From Nymphalis io (Eukaryota > Arthropoda > Insecta > Lepidoptera > Nymphalidae), in the NCBI RefSeq assembly GCF_905147045.1, contig NC_065916.1, positions 5,868,468 to 5,932,467 on the forward strand: a DNA stretch of 64,000 nt, read 5' to 3'. Every line of letters begins with the position of its first letter. Position 1 is the stretch's first letter. This document shows positions 12,147-23,428 of the stretch, piece after piece. The notes beneath the pieces are model-generated. The model saw only the letters and a list, made by a program, of their open reading frames with translations, searched no databases and was not told the origin of the DNA. A program made the position numbers and the translations under genes.

Positions 12147-13046
12147 AATAATATAATGATCGGTGTATTTGAATAATAAAGTTTGTTTTATTAATAAATA
12201 TTAAGTATATTATTCAGGAATAATTTAGATTGAAACGGATTTTCATTTATGTTAATATTTATTGCGCAATTCAAATATTTATATATAATTCAGATTTTTT
12301 CAGAATATTATTTTTAATATGAAACCCGCATATAACGATCACATTATTATTATTAATGAAATTCTACGTTATCAAAATTATTGACACATAATCGAAACTG
12401 CAACCACTTTAAAGTCAGTCGTTTTTTCTAGGAGTAATAGGTAATGCTTTGAATAATGCTTTCAACATATTGGATATATTTAAAAACTATTTTAAAATTT
12501 TGTCACTGGTCATTTTTTCTTTTTACTTTAGTAGCTTAAATAAAAAGGTGTTATTACGATTTCAATTTTCAAATATATCAGTTTGAAAATAGAAATTGTT
12601 CTGTTTTTTAACTTAAAGTTACTTTATACTCTTTATTCATTCAAATAATAGTGTAGTAATATCGAATAGAAAAGGGTATCAAAGTAACCGAAAACAAATA
12701 TTTATGGTAAATAAATAATTCTTAACTCCGCTAGTTATACAATTATTTATACAATATTTAACTCTCTTATTTTTAATAGGTAACATTTATAAATACATTA
12801 AAATTTAATTTTTTTAAATTAAGAACATTTTTTGTTTACGGTTTTTGTATTTCTTTCTTGTAAATCTATGGACGAAATTATTAGACTTTTTTATGTGCAA
12901 CTCCGAGGGTATTGAACTATTTTTGTTCAACGCATTTTTTTTTCTTTAATATGTTGTTATTGTACCTAACTTAATCTTCCTAAGTTTCGTTTTTTTTTTT
13001 ACATTTATGTATAGAAAAAAAAGATAGTATCTTTTTATATTTTTGC
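12147..13046. other. 3' flank and spacer, no gene seen
   Basis: AT-rich sequence with homopolymer runs after the poly(A) site of the coiled-coil gene. No exon, repeat copy or ORF that I can support. Confidence 0.6.
12175..12180 (+). terminator. Polyadenylation signal of the coiled-coil gene
   Basis: AATAAA lies 29 bases after the stop codon and is followed directly by a GT/T-rich stretch (gtttgttttatt), as expected for an insect poly(A) site. A second AATAAA overlaps the stop codon itself (12142-12147). Confidence 0.6.
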
Positions 13047-13187
13047 GGCCTTACTTATAAACGTTGCTGAGTGATTAGTTAAACAATGTCGGGTTTTCTT
13101 CTTTTGAATGTCAAATCAATAATGACAGAAAGATCGAAATAAAGTATTTAACTAAACAGCCGCGACGCAACGTTTATAAATAAGGCT
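13047..13187. mobile_element. Short MITE, about 140 bp
   Basis: The left end ggccttacttataaacgttg matches the reverse complement of the right end (caacgtttataaataaggct) with one or two mismatches. A second inverted pair lies inside (gttaaacaatg / tatttaactaaac). The centre reads 'tcttcttttgaatgtcaaat' and 'aatgacagaaag'. The same centre recurs at about 33758-33830, 37150-37215 and 48155-48230. Confidence 0.7.
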
Positions 13188-13508
13188 GTTAATAGATAAG
13201 CGCACAAATGTATTTTACCAATAAAATACGCGTAAGATCGTTTTGTGAAATATTTTACAGGATTTTAATTAGGTATGTAAACATAAACTCAATGTAATGT
13301 AACACACTGGAACCTTCTGCCTTTCCATTTAATTAAATATAACGTATGCAATGTATGTTATTGTATTGCAATATGTTCGCATAATTTTGATGTAAATATT
13401 TTTTTTTTCATAATAAACTTTTTTTTTAATTACACCTCTCTTTTTCTAATGTCTCTTTTATGCCAGTACAAAAATTATTAAAATAAATTAAGCATCAATT
13501 AAATGTAT

Positions 13509-13577
13509 TGTAGTGATATTAAACCTCATTTAGTCTTATTATGTGGAATAAAACCTTCAAGTCAAAGTCTTATTACA
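13509..13577 (+). repeat. 5' LTR of the gypsy-type relic
   Basis: TGT...ACA ended. It shares both ends and the block attatgtggaataaaac (with a poly(A) signal) with the 3' LTR, but lacks about 40 internal bases. Confidence 0.75.
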
Positions 13578-13612
13578 ATTTATTCCACATAATTATTTAA
13601 TGTATTTACAAA

Positions 13613-13954
13613 ATGGATAAATACTTAAGACCTGATCGTTTAGATGTTGATCCCTCCGATAGTTCCGCAGCGAAACATTGGGAACATTGGAAAAGAACAT
13701 TTGAAAGCTTTCTATCATCTTCTGATTTACTTCACACGACTGAAATGGTACTCACTTCTCATAAAAAATTGGATTTACTAATTAAACACATTTCATCAAA
13801 TATATTTACCTGTATAAGCGAACGTTCTACATATGAAACGGCACTGGCCATATTGGATAAACTATTTATAAAATCAAAAAATATAATTTTCGCCAGACAC
13901 GCTCTAGCTACGAGAAAACAGCAAATTGAAGAGTCGATAGACAACTATTTATAG
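13613..13954 (+). pseudogene. Gag-like fragment of the gypsy-type relic
   Basis: A 113-codon open stretch starts MDKYLRPDRLDVDPSDSS and contains the KHWEHWKRTFESFL block common in Ty3/gypsy capsid N-termini. After the TAG at 13952-13954 the same frame continues with capsid-like sequence (ALKKLAKECDFKNVDAET), so the stop is a decay mutation. Confidence 0.8.
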
Positions 13955-14498
13955 GCTTTAAAAAAATTAGCGAAAGAATGTGATTTTAAAAATGTTGATG
14001 CAGAAACAAATAAAAATGATAATATACGTGACGCATTTATTTCCGGAATTCAGTAGAGTAAAATAAGACAACGTCTACTTGAATATTTAAACTTGTCACT
14101 CGATGACGCTTACAATCAAGGATTGTCTCTAGAAGTATCAGCATAAATGCTATTCAAAATAATAATCCTAAAGCTACTACTATTGTACGACCAGAAACAT
14201 TACAGTACAAATAGTAATAAACTAAAGAGTAACGGAAGTGCTTTTTCTGTGGCGATCGCATTCGTCTTCGTAAAAATTGTCCAGCACTTGATGTAATTTG
14301 CCAAATGTGTGGAAAAAAAGGCCATTTCGCTAATGTTTGTCACAGTAAAAGATATAGTAATGCAGCAACAACTGAGCAATGTCAATCGTCCGCATGCATA
14401 ATAGCTGCTTCTCCAAGCTCATTAAGAAAAGCAACTCTGCCTACATAAAAGGAATAAGAGCACACGTTCTAAACGATACTGGGAGCTCAGTTAGCTTT

Positions 14499-14650
14499 TT
14501 TTTTTTTCAGCCTTTTGCCGTCCACTGCTGGACGAAAGCCTCCCCCATAGAACGCCAACCATCCCGATCTTGGGCAGTCTGCATCCATCCCGAACCTGCC
14601 ACCTTTTTTAAATCATCGGCCCATCTTGTTACAGGGCGTCCTACACTTAG
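14499..14650. repeat. Short repeat (family E) inserted in the gypsy protease
   Basis: The insert starts with poly-T and 'cagccttttgccgtccactg' and ends 'acagggcgtcctacactta'. It is flanked by direct repeats cagttagcttt at 14488-14498 and 14651-14661. Poly-T at the left end indicates a minus-strand retroposed sequence, probably the 3' end of a LINE or SINE. It interrupts the DTGSSVSF / IDE protease frame. Confidence 0.8.
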
Positions 14651-15651
14651 CAGTTAGCTTTATTGATGAGAATTTCTTTCAACGTTGCGGTTTGAAAAGT
14701 CGGCCTAGTAAAAAAAGTATTTCAATGGCATCATCTGATTTCACATCAGTAGTTGAGGGTGAAATTATGTACCAGGTAGCATAGGAGATTACTATTATGT
14801 AGGATTAAATTTACTTGTTGTAAAAAACTTATGTGCTGATTTAATAACAGGTCACGATATACTGGAAAAACATTCTTTTCTAGAGTTTTCATTTGGAGGA
14901 TCTAAAGAACCAATAAAAGTTTGTAATGTAGCCCGAATGCAGGCCAATAGCAATTAAATCTCGCCGATTTAGTCAAGATGATAAACATTTTATTGTTCAA
15001 GAAATTCGAAAGATTTTCAATCAAAGATCAGTATCATTTATGTTTAATAATAAATTGACAAACAAAATTAAAATCGAGAAAAAACAGCGATAGCGCTTAG
15101 AATTAGCACATCATTATTGTGTGTACGACATAATTTACAGGCCTGGTAAAGAAAATGTTGTAGATGCATTATCACGCATATGTTCCCCAACTCAAGTACA
15201 TACGAAATTAATTTAATTACATGAAGCTTTATGTCATCCTGGAATTACAAGAATGGCTCACTGGATTAAAACAAAGAATTTACCATACTCTATTGAGGAC
15301 ATTAGAAACATGACAAGGTCTTGTTCCTATTCCCAGTCTTAATTTAATTAAAGCAACAGCTCCATTTGAAAGATTAAGTGTAGACTTTAAAAGACTAATT
15401 CCCAGTAATACGAAAAACAACTATATACTGACTGTAATTGATGAATATCGAGTTATGTACAAAATCATTCAGCAATGGAAGATAATACATCCGATTCTAT
15501 TGATTCCTTTCACCTGAAAGTGAAGCTTATGAATCTACAGCAGAGAAACCAACTACAGTAGGAAGAGAAATCAAATTTACGTAGATCAAATAGAGAGCAC
15601 AGACTTCCTATTCGCTTCCAAGACTATGTTTTAAATTAAAGTGTGGGTGAA

Positions 15652-15764
15652 TGTAGTGATATTAAACCTCATTTTAGTCTTTATTCTTTAATAATGTCAT
15701 ATGTCATTTATTTACTTATTATGTGGAATAAAACTAATTCAAGTCAAGGTTTTGTCTTATTACA
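15652..15764 (+). repeat. 3' LTR of the gypsy-type relic
   Basis: Longer partner of the 5' LTR. It keeps the internal segment containing 'aataatgtcatatgtcattt' and the AATAAA signal. Confidence 0.75.
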
Positions 15765-15800
15765 CGTATTATTACTGGAATTAATCTAGTCTTGTTTTTT

Positions 15801-16058
15801 ACTGGCGGTAAGGCTTTACTGCCAGCTCGTCTGAGTAGGTACCACGCACAGCAGTACTTAATATTGTTGTGTTCCGATTTGGAGGGTGAGTGTAATTACA
15901 AACACAAGGGACATAACATCTTAGTTTCCAAGGTTGGGGCATTGGCGATGAAAGCGTTGGTTAACATTTCTTACAACGCTTTGCGTCTACGGGCGTTGGT
16001 GACCACTTACCATCAGGTGGCCTATGTGTTCGTCCACCTATACTATAAAAAAATCTAT
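15801..16058 (+). repeat. Repeat family B copy, diverged
   Basis: It runs from 'ggcggtaaggctttactgcc' to 'gtggcctatgtgttcgtcca' plus poly-A. Several internal bases are missing around the ATTCTACCGC block. Confidence 0.8.
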
Positions 16059-17312
16059 TAAATATGTATTCATTACTAGAAAAGTATCTGGCATAAATAG
16101 AGACATTAAGATGAACCTAAAGGCAATTTGCTTCCATTTTGATAATTAATGATTGGTTGACACATTCCCAACATTAAAGTATTGTATTTTTATATTTTCC
16201 TTTTACTAATAAAATTGCATCTTTTTTACACGTATAAAAACCTTCAGAAAGGTATTCGAGCCCCTGAAGACCGAACTCAATTGGTGGGAGTAACCAAACC
16301 AAGTAAAAAATATTACCTAATAACCCCACAAGAGATACAAGCCCATCTAAATCCACCTAATCATTAAATTATTCAAATGCCAGTTGTTACTATTTTTTGC
16401 TTTTAAAGGTGAGAGTGCTAGTTCAATTCAGACACAAGACATATTAAACCTCATTCGACATTGTATTGCCACTGTAAAGCCATTCTTTATTAATATATAT
16501 TTCTCAGTGTCTATGGGCGGCAGTGTCATAGCTTTATTTCGTAATGGATGAACTGAATTCGTAGAATGAATTCTCCCGGTGCTCCGGTAAATGGGAATGT
16601 CAGGAATCTGTCGTTAGTCTATTTTTCTACCTTATCAATATATACTACTAGGGTTCCTTCAAAGGAGGTGTGAAGGATCTTGGGAACCAGCAAGGCGGGG
16701 GCGGCTAGTGCATATCATTGTCCCCGACTATACTGACCGTCGTCGCGTTTGGACTCAACTACCGCGTACCATCAGGTGGAGTTATTTGCCTTCCTGGTCA
16801 AAACTAACGTAAAAACAACTATACAATGGTAATTCGATGTCCTCCAGGCCGTTTCAAATAATGAAATACTTTGAATAAATTGAATGTTTGAATGTTTTAC
16901 GAATAAAACAAGACCACCAGTGACAGTTTGGACAATTAAAAAGCAAATTCATCACGAATACACGTTTTCACTTTCTCTTTGAATCTTCTCATTAACTAGA
17001 ATGTGGCATATACGCTATTGCTGATCTTTTTTAACAATAACTTGAAACTTCTTTGTGTCATCATTATAAATTATTTTATTAAAAAAATGTATACTTCATC
17101 ATGTTAAAGATATAATAACTACCTTAGCTTAGTAAATTACATGCAAAGGAAATATCAGACAAGTGATACTTTTACGGTTTATATATTTTACGTCCAAAGC
17201 TATTATATATTTATAGCAACACTCAACCGTCAAAGTCATTTTCGCTATTTTGACTTATCTATCCGATTCATAACCTAAAAATATTATTTATTTTTGAAAT
17301 TTAATAGTAAAA
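16059..17312. other. Intergenic spacer upstream of mRpL43
   Basis: It includes a retroelement 3'-end-like segment at about 16625-16815 ('cttgggaaccagcaaggcgg', 'accatcaggtggagttattt'), similar in style to LINE 3' UTRs. The last 80 bases before the mRpL43 start are AT-rich and presumably hold its promoter and 5' UTR. No further gene seen. Confidence 0.55.
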
Positions 17313-18871
17313 ATGTCTAATAAAAATTTGTTTATGAAATCGGCGTTTGTACGAGCGCCATTACAGAATGGTGTTGGTCGCTACGTATGTCAATTACAAA
17401 GAGTTGTTTTGAAATTCTGTAAAAGTCACGGTGGGAGCCGCGGAATAAGGTACTAATACAATGTTGAAAATCTATACCTTAGCCTACAAAGATTTAAAAA
17501 AATACAAAATTTGTTAAACTATAACAATTTGACAAATTGAATTTGTATATCTGTTTCATTTATGCCATATATGTTTTAGCCACAAAAGCTTAAAAATAAT
17601 GATATAACATTTATCTAGGCCAAATGAATTTGGATAAAGTTGTTCGAAATTTAAAATTCAACAATTATAATTAATTAATACATTTTTTTTCAATCAACTC
17701 TACCACTTTAGTTTCAGAACTTTTTTTTTACTTTACTATTTTATTATAATTACAGAGATTTCATTGAACAAGACCTAGTAGAATTTGCGAAACAAAACCC
17801 GAGTGTGGTGGTTTACTTAAAACCTCGCAGACATAGAGGGCCTGTTCTTGTTGCTGAGTATTGTAAGTAATCTTCAAATATATATTTAGTAGCCCTTGTC
17901 CGTAGAATATTAAAGAAATATATATTAGTTACATCTCAATTATGTTTCTTAAACATGTAAAAAAGCCGAGATGACCCAGTGGTAAGAATGGGTTAATCTT
18001 AACCATCGATTGTGGGTTCAAACCCGAGCAAGCACCACTGAATTTTCATGTGCTTAATTTGTAATTATAATTCATCTCGTACTATATGGTGAAGAAAAAC
18101 ATTGTGAGGAAACCTGCATGTGTCTAATTTCACTGAAATTCTGCCACATGTGTATTCCACCAATCTGCATTGTAGCAGCGTGGTAGAATAACCTCCATAC
18201 ATTCTCCTCAAAAAAGAGGGAGGAGGCCTTAGCAGTGGGACATTCACAGGCTGTTACCGTACTGTATGTTTCTCAAATAAATTTTTTTTAAATAGTTTTT
18301 AAAAATAAATTCTATAATTAAAGGCTTTTAGCTCTACCAACAGGCTACACATTTCTTTAATTTCATGTGAAAATTTTCTCATTAAAAAATTATTGAAAAC
18401 TAAGTTATGTATGTTACTATATAATATTAATCTAATTTTCATGCTACTTCATATAATGGCCTGGGAATAAATAAATATGATAATTGTGGTCTGGAATATT
18501 TGATATTATGATTATTAATTTCAAAATGATAAATAAAAATATTAATTAATATTTCAGTAAATGGTGATAGAGTATGGATGAATGTGCACAACAAGACTCA
18601 CTCGGAAATCACAAAATGGATGGAAGTACTTCGTACCCAACAAGGAGACATTTCTGGAGCACGTCTCAAAAAATACCAATACACAGATTATCCATCCGTC
18701 CAGGGTCCCTGGACTCCATTCACTTTCAAAGACCCAGAACTCAATATAGCTTCGTTACCTGATCCCAAGTTCGGTGCTAACAACAGATTGTCTGTATCTG
18801 CTACTGAAAAGCTAAGACTTATGTTTGAGAAGCAAGCAATTAGTGAAAAGGACGTTAAGACAGGAGAATAA
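17313..18871 (+). CDS. mRpL43: Mitochondrial large-subunit ribosomal protein L43
   Basis: Three exons join in frame: 17313-17449, 17756-17862, 18558-18871 (phases 2 and 1; stop TAA). They give 185 residues, within the usual metazoan mL43 range. The protein is recognised as mL43 from VCQLQRVVLKFCKSHGGSRG, the acidic IEQDLVEFAKQNPSVVVYLK segment, and RRHRGPVLVAEYLNG followed by a basic tail. Residues roughly 15-105 form the thioredoxin-like L51/S25/CI-B8 fold of this family. In the cell it is a structural protein of the mitochondrial 39S subunit. The chosen ATG lies in a good context (gtaaaaatgt) and has the short basic N-terminus expected. A full SINE A sits in intron 2 (17962-18268). An AATAAA overlaps the stop codon. 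The gene looks intact and ordinary. Confidence 0.95.
17962..18268 (+). repeat. SINE family A, full-length copy in mRpL43 intron 2
   Basis: The head 'gccgagatgacccagtggta' and B-box 'tgggttcaaacccgagcaag' are intact. The tail ends 'cattcacaggctgttaccg'. Confidence 0.88.
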
Positions 18872-20635
18872 AATATTAAATAATATGAACTTTTTTTTGT
18901 CAATTTTGTATGATATTTTAAAAAGAAGACCAACACGATTGCTCCAAAGTGGTATTGACAAATACTATTCAACAGTAAATACCACCTTATGTAATTAGTT
19001 AAAATTCTAATTCTATGAGGTTGTCCAAATAGGTTAGGCAGCATAACTTATATTCTAAACATAGCAGATGATTAAAACCAATTGGATTACTCTGCAACAG
19101 AAGTAATATAAAATTTAATAAGTGGGAAAGTGTTTGTTATGCTTTGTCACTCAATCGATCATTATGTAATTTTGCATACATGTTTTCATTTCATGCACAC
19201 ACATCTAGAAACTAGTATGTAATGAAATTCAATGAGAGCCTAGGATGAACCTATAACAGTTTTTAATCAAAACTCTTAAATTACAATGTTTGGCAAACTC
19301 TAAATTTGCTACAATCATTATTTTTATTTTATCAAATAGGATGCCAACGTTATATATTAATATAAAATATTGTAACTTAATATTCAAAAAATAAGAAATT
19401 ATCTTGACAAAATAAAATAAAATCTTAATATCATTTCTATCTACAATCTTGTTAATCTTCCTTAAAATTGTTCATACAAAATTGACAGATGCTAATATTT
19501 AATTACAATTTGAAAGCAAATAATTGTAATAGATATTGTAGTGTTCAACAAAAATATGAATAATAGTTTTGTTTGTTTTGTAAATAATGTTCTGTTTGTT
19601 AATAGTTGTAATAATAAAAATTAGATTAGTTAATAATAAAACTTTAAATACAATGTTTTTTATTATTTAAAACTTATTAAATAATTTACTGTAACTGTAA
19701 CAGCCTGTGAATGTCCCACTGCTGGGCTAAAGGCCTCTGCTCCTCTTTTTGAGGAGAAGGTTTGGAGCTTATTCCACCACGCTGCTCCAATGCGGGTTGG
19801 TGGAATACACATGTGGCAGAATTTCAGTGAAATTAGACACATGCAGGTTTCCTCACGATGTTTTCCTTCACCGTCAAGCACGAGATGAATTATAATCACA
19901 AATTAAGCATATGAAAATTCAGTGGTGCTTGCCCGGGTTTGAACCCATGATCATCGGTTAAGATTCACGCGTTCTTACCACTGGCCCATCTCAGCTTTTT
20001 AAACAATTTACACATATAAAATTATAGATTTTTGAAATAAAAAAAGAATTTCAAGTGTAGTTTTTTAATAAATTAACTTATGAATAGAACAGCATGTGTA
20101 TATAACTTTTTTGTTTATATGTAAGAAAACATTTCAGACATGTTGATCCACGTCTACATATGTATGTTTACAAAAATTATGTAATATTTTCTTTTAGAGT
20201 TGACAATTCAAAATATCGTTGTTATTTGATTTTAGCCACATAATGACACAATAACCATTTCAAAAATAGAACCAGAAATGTCATGGACAAAGATTGTTAT
20301 GTCTATTCAATATGGGGCATATTGATCGGCTTAAGATGTAACTTTATAATTTAATTAAATTAAAGTCTATGAACCGTCCATTCAAAATGGGCATATATGC
20401 ATAGAAATCAATCAGATAGAAAATGCAAACTGCATTGATAATATAATGGTCGATATGAATATATCTTGTACCGATAATAAAATTGAGTTTCTCGACTTTA
20501 ACTGGTAGAATATCTAGTGAGAAATAAGCAGTTTATATTTAATTTTACATATTATGTTCTAATTGAGAAATTATGCGACTGATAATGTATTTTTTTCACA
20601 TTATAAGCTTAGACCAGTAATAAATAATAAAGGTT
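18872..20635. other. mRpL43 3' flank and spacer
   Basis: AT-rich. It contains SINE A (19688-19996) and several possible poly(A) signals on both strands. No ORF with supportable coding content. Confidence 0.6.
19688..19996 (-). repeat. SINE family A, full-length copy
   Basis: Reversed. Tail 'gtaacagcctgtgaatgtcc' at left and tRNA-like head complement 'ttaccactggcccatctcag' at right. One of the least diverged copies here. Confidence 0.88.
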
Positions 20636-20702
20636 CATGCACACAAATGCATACTTATATAGATAATTACACCCAGACTCAAGACAAACAGACATGTTCA
20701 AA
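20636..20702 (-). repeat. SINE family C fragment in the 3' UTR of the zinc-finger gene
   Basis: It matches the central part of family C ('gataattacacccagactca', 'gacaaacagacatgttc'), with its internal order rearranged: the 'catgcacacaaat' block lies before, not after, this part. It ends three bases from the stop codon of the zinc-finger gene, so it must form part of that 3' UTR. Confidence 0.7.
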
Positions 20703-20704
20703 GG

Positions 20705-21766
20705 TTATTTGGACATAATTTTATTTGTATATGTTTTATTTTTATACTTCTTTTGAGAGCTGTGTGCATTTTTAATATGTATTTTTACATATCTCGGTGA
20801 CTTAAAAATCTTTCCACATACATCACAACAATGCAACTTCCCATCGTCATAGTGAACTCGTCTCAAATGCGTGAACAAATAGGATTTACTACTTAATATA
20901 GAATTGCAAACTTTGCATTGAAATTTTTTGTCACTATGACAATTTCTTATATGAGTAGTTAAGGAATTTTTATTTGTGAATGTAGCGGGGCATATTTTAC
21001 ACTGAACATTAGTTTGAATATTTGCTGATTTCACTTTATGGTACCGCCAAGAAGGTTTAACACCGTCGTGAGTGTACAATATGTGCCTTTTTAAATACCG
21101 TTCACATTTAAACATTAAATTACACTTCTCGCATTTCAATCTAAGCTGTCCGTGGACATTTTTTATGTGATCAAACCAACTTTTATATGCAAATGTTTTT
21201 TCACATATCTGACACTTATGTAATGATTTAGTTATTAGTACATCACCATAATATTGCCGTTTCGGTTGGTGAGTTAATATAATGTGATTTTGGAGGTCAT
21301 TTTTCTTTTTATAGAAGGCAGGGCAGGCATCACACATGAATAATTTACGTTGTATTAAAGGCACATTTAGATGTGTGAGATTGTGTTTATACAGAGAGAA
21401 GCTGAAACAATAACATTTTATAACTAAAGAATATTTTTTTGTTATAATCATAAATTTCTAAAAAAATTAAGGAAAGTTTTTTTTTTCATATTATGGGTTA
21501 TGTTTTGAAATATCACGCACAAACCTATCCATAAAGTTTTCTTGGCATATTAAACAAGATTCTTTGCATTCCTCTATCAATTTATCGTAACTTATAGTTT
21601 CGTAGTAGTTCGTAGACGAAGCATTTTGCAAACACCATTCATTGAATATTGACTCATTTTCAACTTTAATTTTAACATCGTAACATAGTTTTAAGTAATT
21701 GTCATTTTGATCTTCTACAATTCCCTGTTTCTCTTGTTTAATAATAGAACTAAGTTCGTAATCCAT
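20705..21766 (-). CDS. C2H2 zinc-finger protein with seven fingers
   Basis: Two exons on the minus strand, 21766-21525 and 21401-20705, join at phase 2 to give 312 residues. The splice rebuilds finger 1 (C71, C74, H87, H91; C-x2-C-x12-H-x3-H), which confirms the junction. Six more C2H2 fingers follow, most with x4 or x5 between the histidines: CDAC, CQIC, CEKC, CKIC, CKVC and CDVC sets. The first 70 residues are acidic and lack the four-cysteine ZAD pattern. This is probably a nuclear sequence-specific DNA-binding protein; target and partners cannot be told. The linkers are mostly not the TGEKP consensus, as in many insect arrays. The start ATG (21766-21764) is the first in an open frame. The C-terminus is short and basic. 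The gene appears intact; orthology is not assigned. Confidence 0.9.
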
Positions 21767-22196
21767 TTGAACTTAAGAGTCGCAAACTAAAAATAAATCT
21801 TAAAAGTTAAAACCATTGATGGTATTTCTTTTGTCAAAAAATGGTCAGTTTAAAAACATTAAAAACTTTGACTGATTATTTGACAGTTGACATATGTATA
21901 TGATACCCCATTTACAAATAAGTGCTCGCAATTCGCCTCGCCACTCGACTTGTTCGGCTAAACATTCGTGGACATTAGGCTGACAAGTGACCGTTTACAC
22001 TTTACACCCGCGGCTCGTGGGGCTCTTGTGGTTGGCCCACTTGATGGTTCTTTATTTTTAACTATTTTAAAGGTCAAAGGTTTTTATTAGTTTCCATTTT
22101 TCGCTTGCTAAAATCGGTTTTATAAATATAAAAATAGAGTTAAATGATCCTAAATATATTTAACTATTTAGAAATTATAAATAAAAGAACTTTACA
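21767..22196. other. 5' flank of the zinc-finger gene
   Basis: A GC-richer segment at about 21930-22040 ('ctcgcaattcgcctcgccac', 'cccgcggctcgtggggctct') is a candidate promoter for the minus-strand zinc-finger gene. No coding signal. Confidence 0.4.
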
Positions 22197-22418
22197 ATGT
22201 CGAAAGCACATCCCCAGAATTAAAAATTGAAGGGACAAAAAACTTTCCATAAAGCTTAATGCTCGTCGTGCGGTGTCCTGCGAGGTTTTGATCCGTTCAT
22301 GAATTTAGTTTTGGACGAATCTGTTGAAGAATGCAAAGATGGACAACGTAATAATATTGGTATGGTGGTTATACGAGAGAACAGCATCATCATGTTGGAG
22401 TCGCTAGATAGAATATAG
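22197..22418 (+). pseudogene. SNRPG: Retropseudogene of the spliceosomal protein SmG
   Basis: The segment reads as an intronless SmG coding sequence. It starts MSKAHP, and the second half from about 22289 is open with FMNLVLDESVEECKDGQRNN, IGMVVIRENSIIMLESLDRI and a stop at 22416-22418. These are the Sm2 motif and C-terminus of SmG, a 76-residue core component of U1, U2, U4/U6 and U5 snRNPs. The first third is broken: a stop appears at codon 9 and there are at least two frame shifts before FDPF, for a net loss of about 9 bases. One residue of the conserved Sm2 RG pair is changed (VIRE in place of the usual VIRG). No introns, no flanking gene and the damage all indicate a processed copy. An intact SmG must exist elsewhere. 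Confidence 0.88.
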
Positions 22419-23428
22419 TATTATTGGATTCCAATCTTTATTTAATAATTAATTTTTAAGATAAAAAAACGAATTGCAAAGAGTACTAAACTGTCTATGT
22501 TATATCAACTTAATTGATCCTGTTCACAACCTTTTATTAATTAAATAAATAATTTGAATTAAACAACTGCTTGTAGCGGATACCGCAAAGTGTTTGAATC
22601 GTCACGAAATGATAAAAAATGTTAAAAAATACGCGGTAACGCCACAAACGCGTGTTTGTGGCCCTTCTGGAGTATCGCTGGTTTTCACATTCGAATGTAT
22701 TTATTTCTGTTTTCTACTTTAGCGAAATAGACAATGACATTGAGTTACAGCGATAATGTTTAATAATATATTTTATTTATATACAAATTTTATTAATTAT
22801 TTTCATGAATATATATAATAATAATATAAATACAAATAGATAAATTCATACGTCGCTTGGGGATATCAGGTAATTAATAAGAAAACGAATGTATAAATAT
22901 TAATTCACCTAGCCACTAAATTCCCTTTGATTTTTGTCTAAAAGAATGGTACGTTCCGTACACCAGCGCCAGGCGAAACGGGAGAATAAAAACACCCTTT
23001 TACGCGCGCTCATGATTCGTCTCGTCACCCGCGCGAATGTATAAATGCGGTATAACAGATAAAAAAAGATACTCCCGCTGAGCTTTCAAAACACGTTTTG
23101 TATATACATTAATTTTCGATTACTACGATATCTTTAAAATGGTATATAAGATGTTTTTAGATTTGAGGTCGTTATATATGTATGTAGTATTTAATTTTGT
23201 AGGTTTATTACAAATAGCTAGTTCAAACGCAGTTTTTTTTTAAATAAAGAACAGACTGTTGTCTGAAATCTTTCTGTAAAATCGTATATAATGTTCCCGT
23301 CCACCAAAGCATTATTAGCCATGCAAAAGCGATACCAAATTTATGTTTATTTTAAAACGATAATTGTGATATACATCACAATTAGAAGATTTTTTTTTGT
23401 TTTAAGTAACATATATCATTATCAATAT

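Larger units (their letters stand above)
13509..15764 (+). mobile_element. Degenerate Ty3/gypsy-type LTR retrotransposon
   Basis: Two LTR-like ends start TGTAGTGATATTAAACCTCA and finish TCTTATTACA: 13509-13577 (69 bp) and 15652-15764 (113 bp, with extra internal sequence). The 5-base flanks tgtat and cgtat differ at one base. Between them, in order: a Gag-like frame from 13613; a zinc-knuckle region around 14235-14340 (CxxC...CGKKGHFANVC type); an aspartic-protease motif DTGSSVSF near 14474; the YRPGKENVVDALSRI block that follows RNase H at about 15131; and an integrase-like stretch with RLSVDFKR near 15375. In-frame stops, frameshifts and a missing reverse-transcriptase core show it is dead. 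Its clade within Ty3/gypsy is not resolved. Confidence 0.85.
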
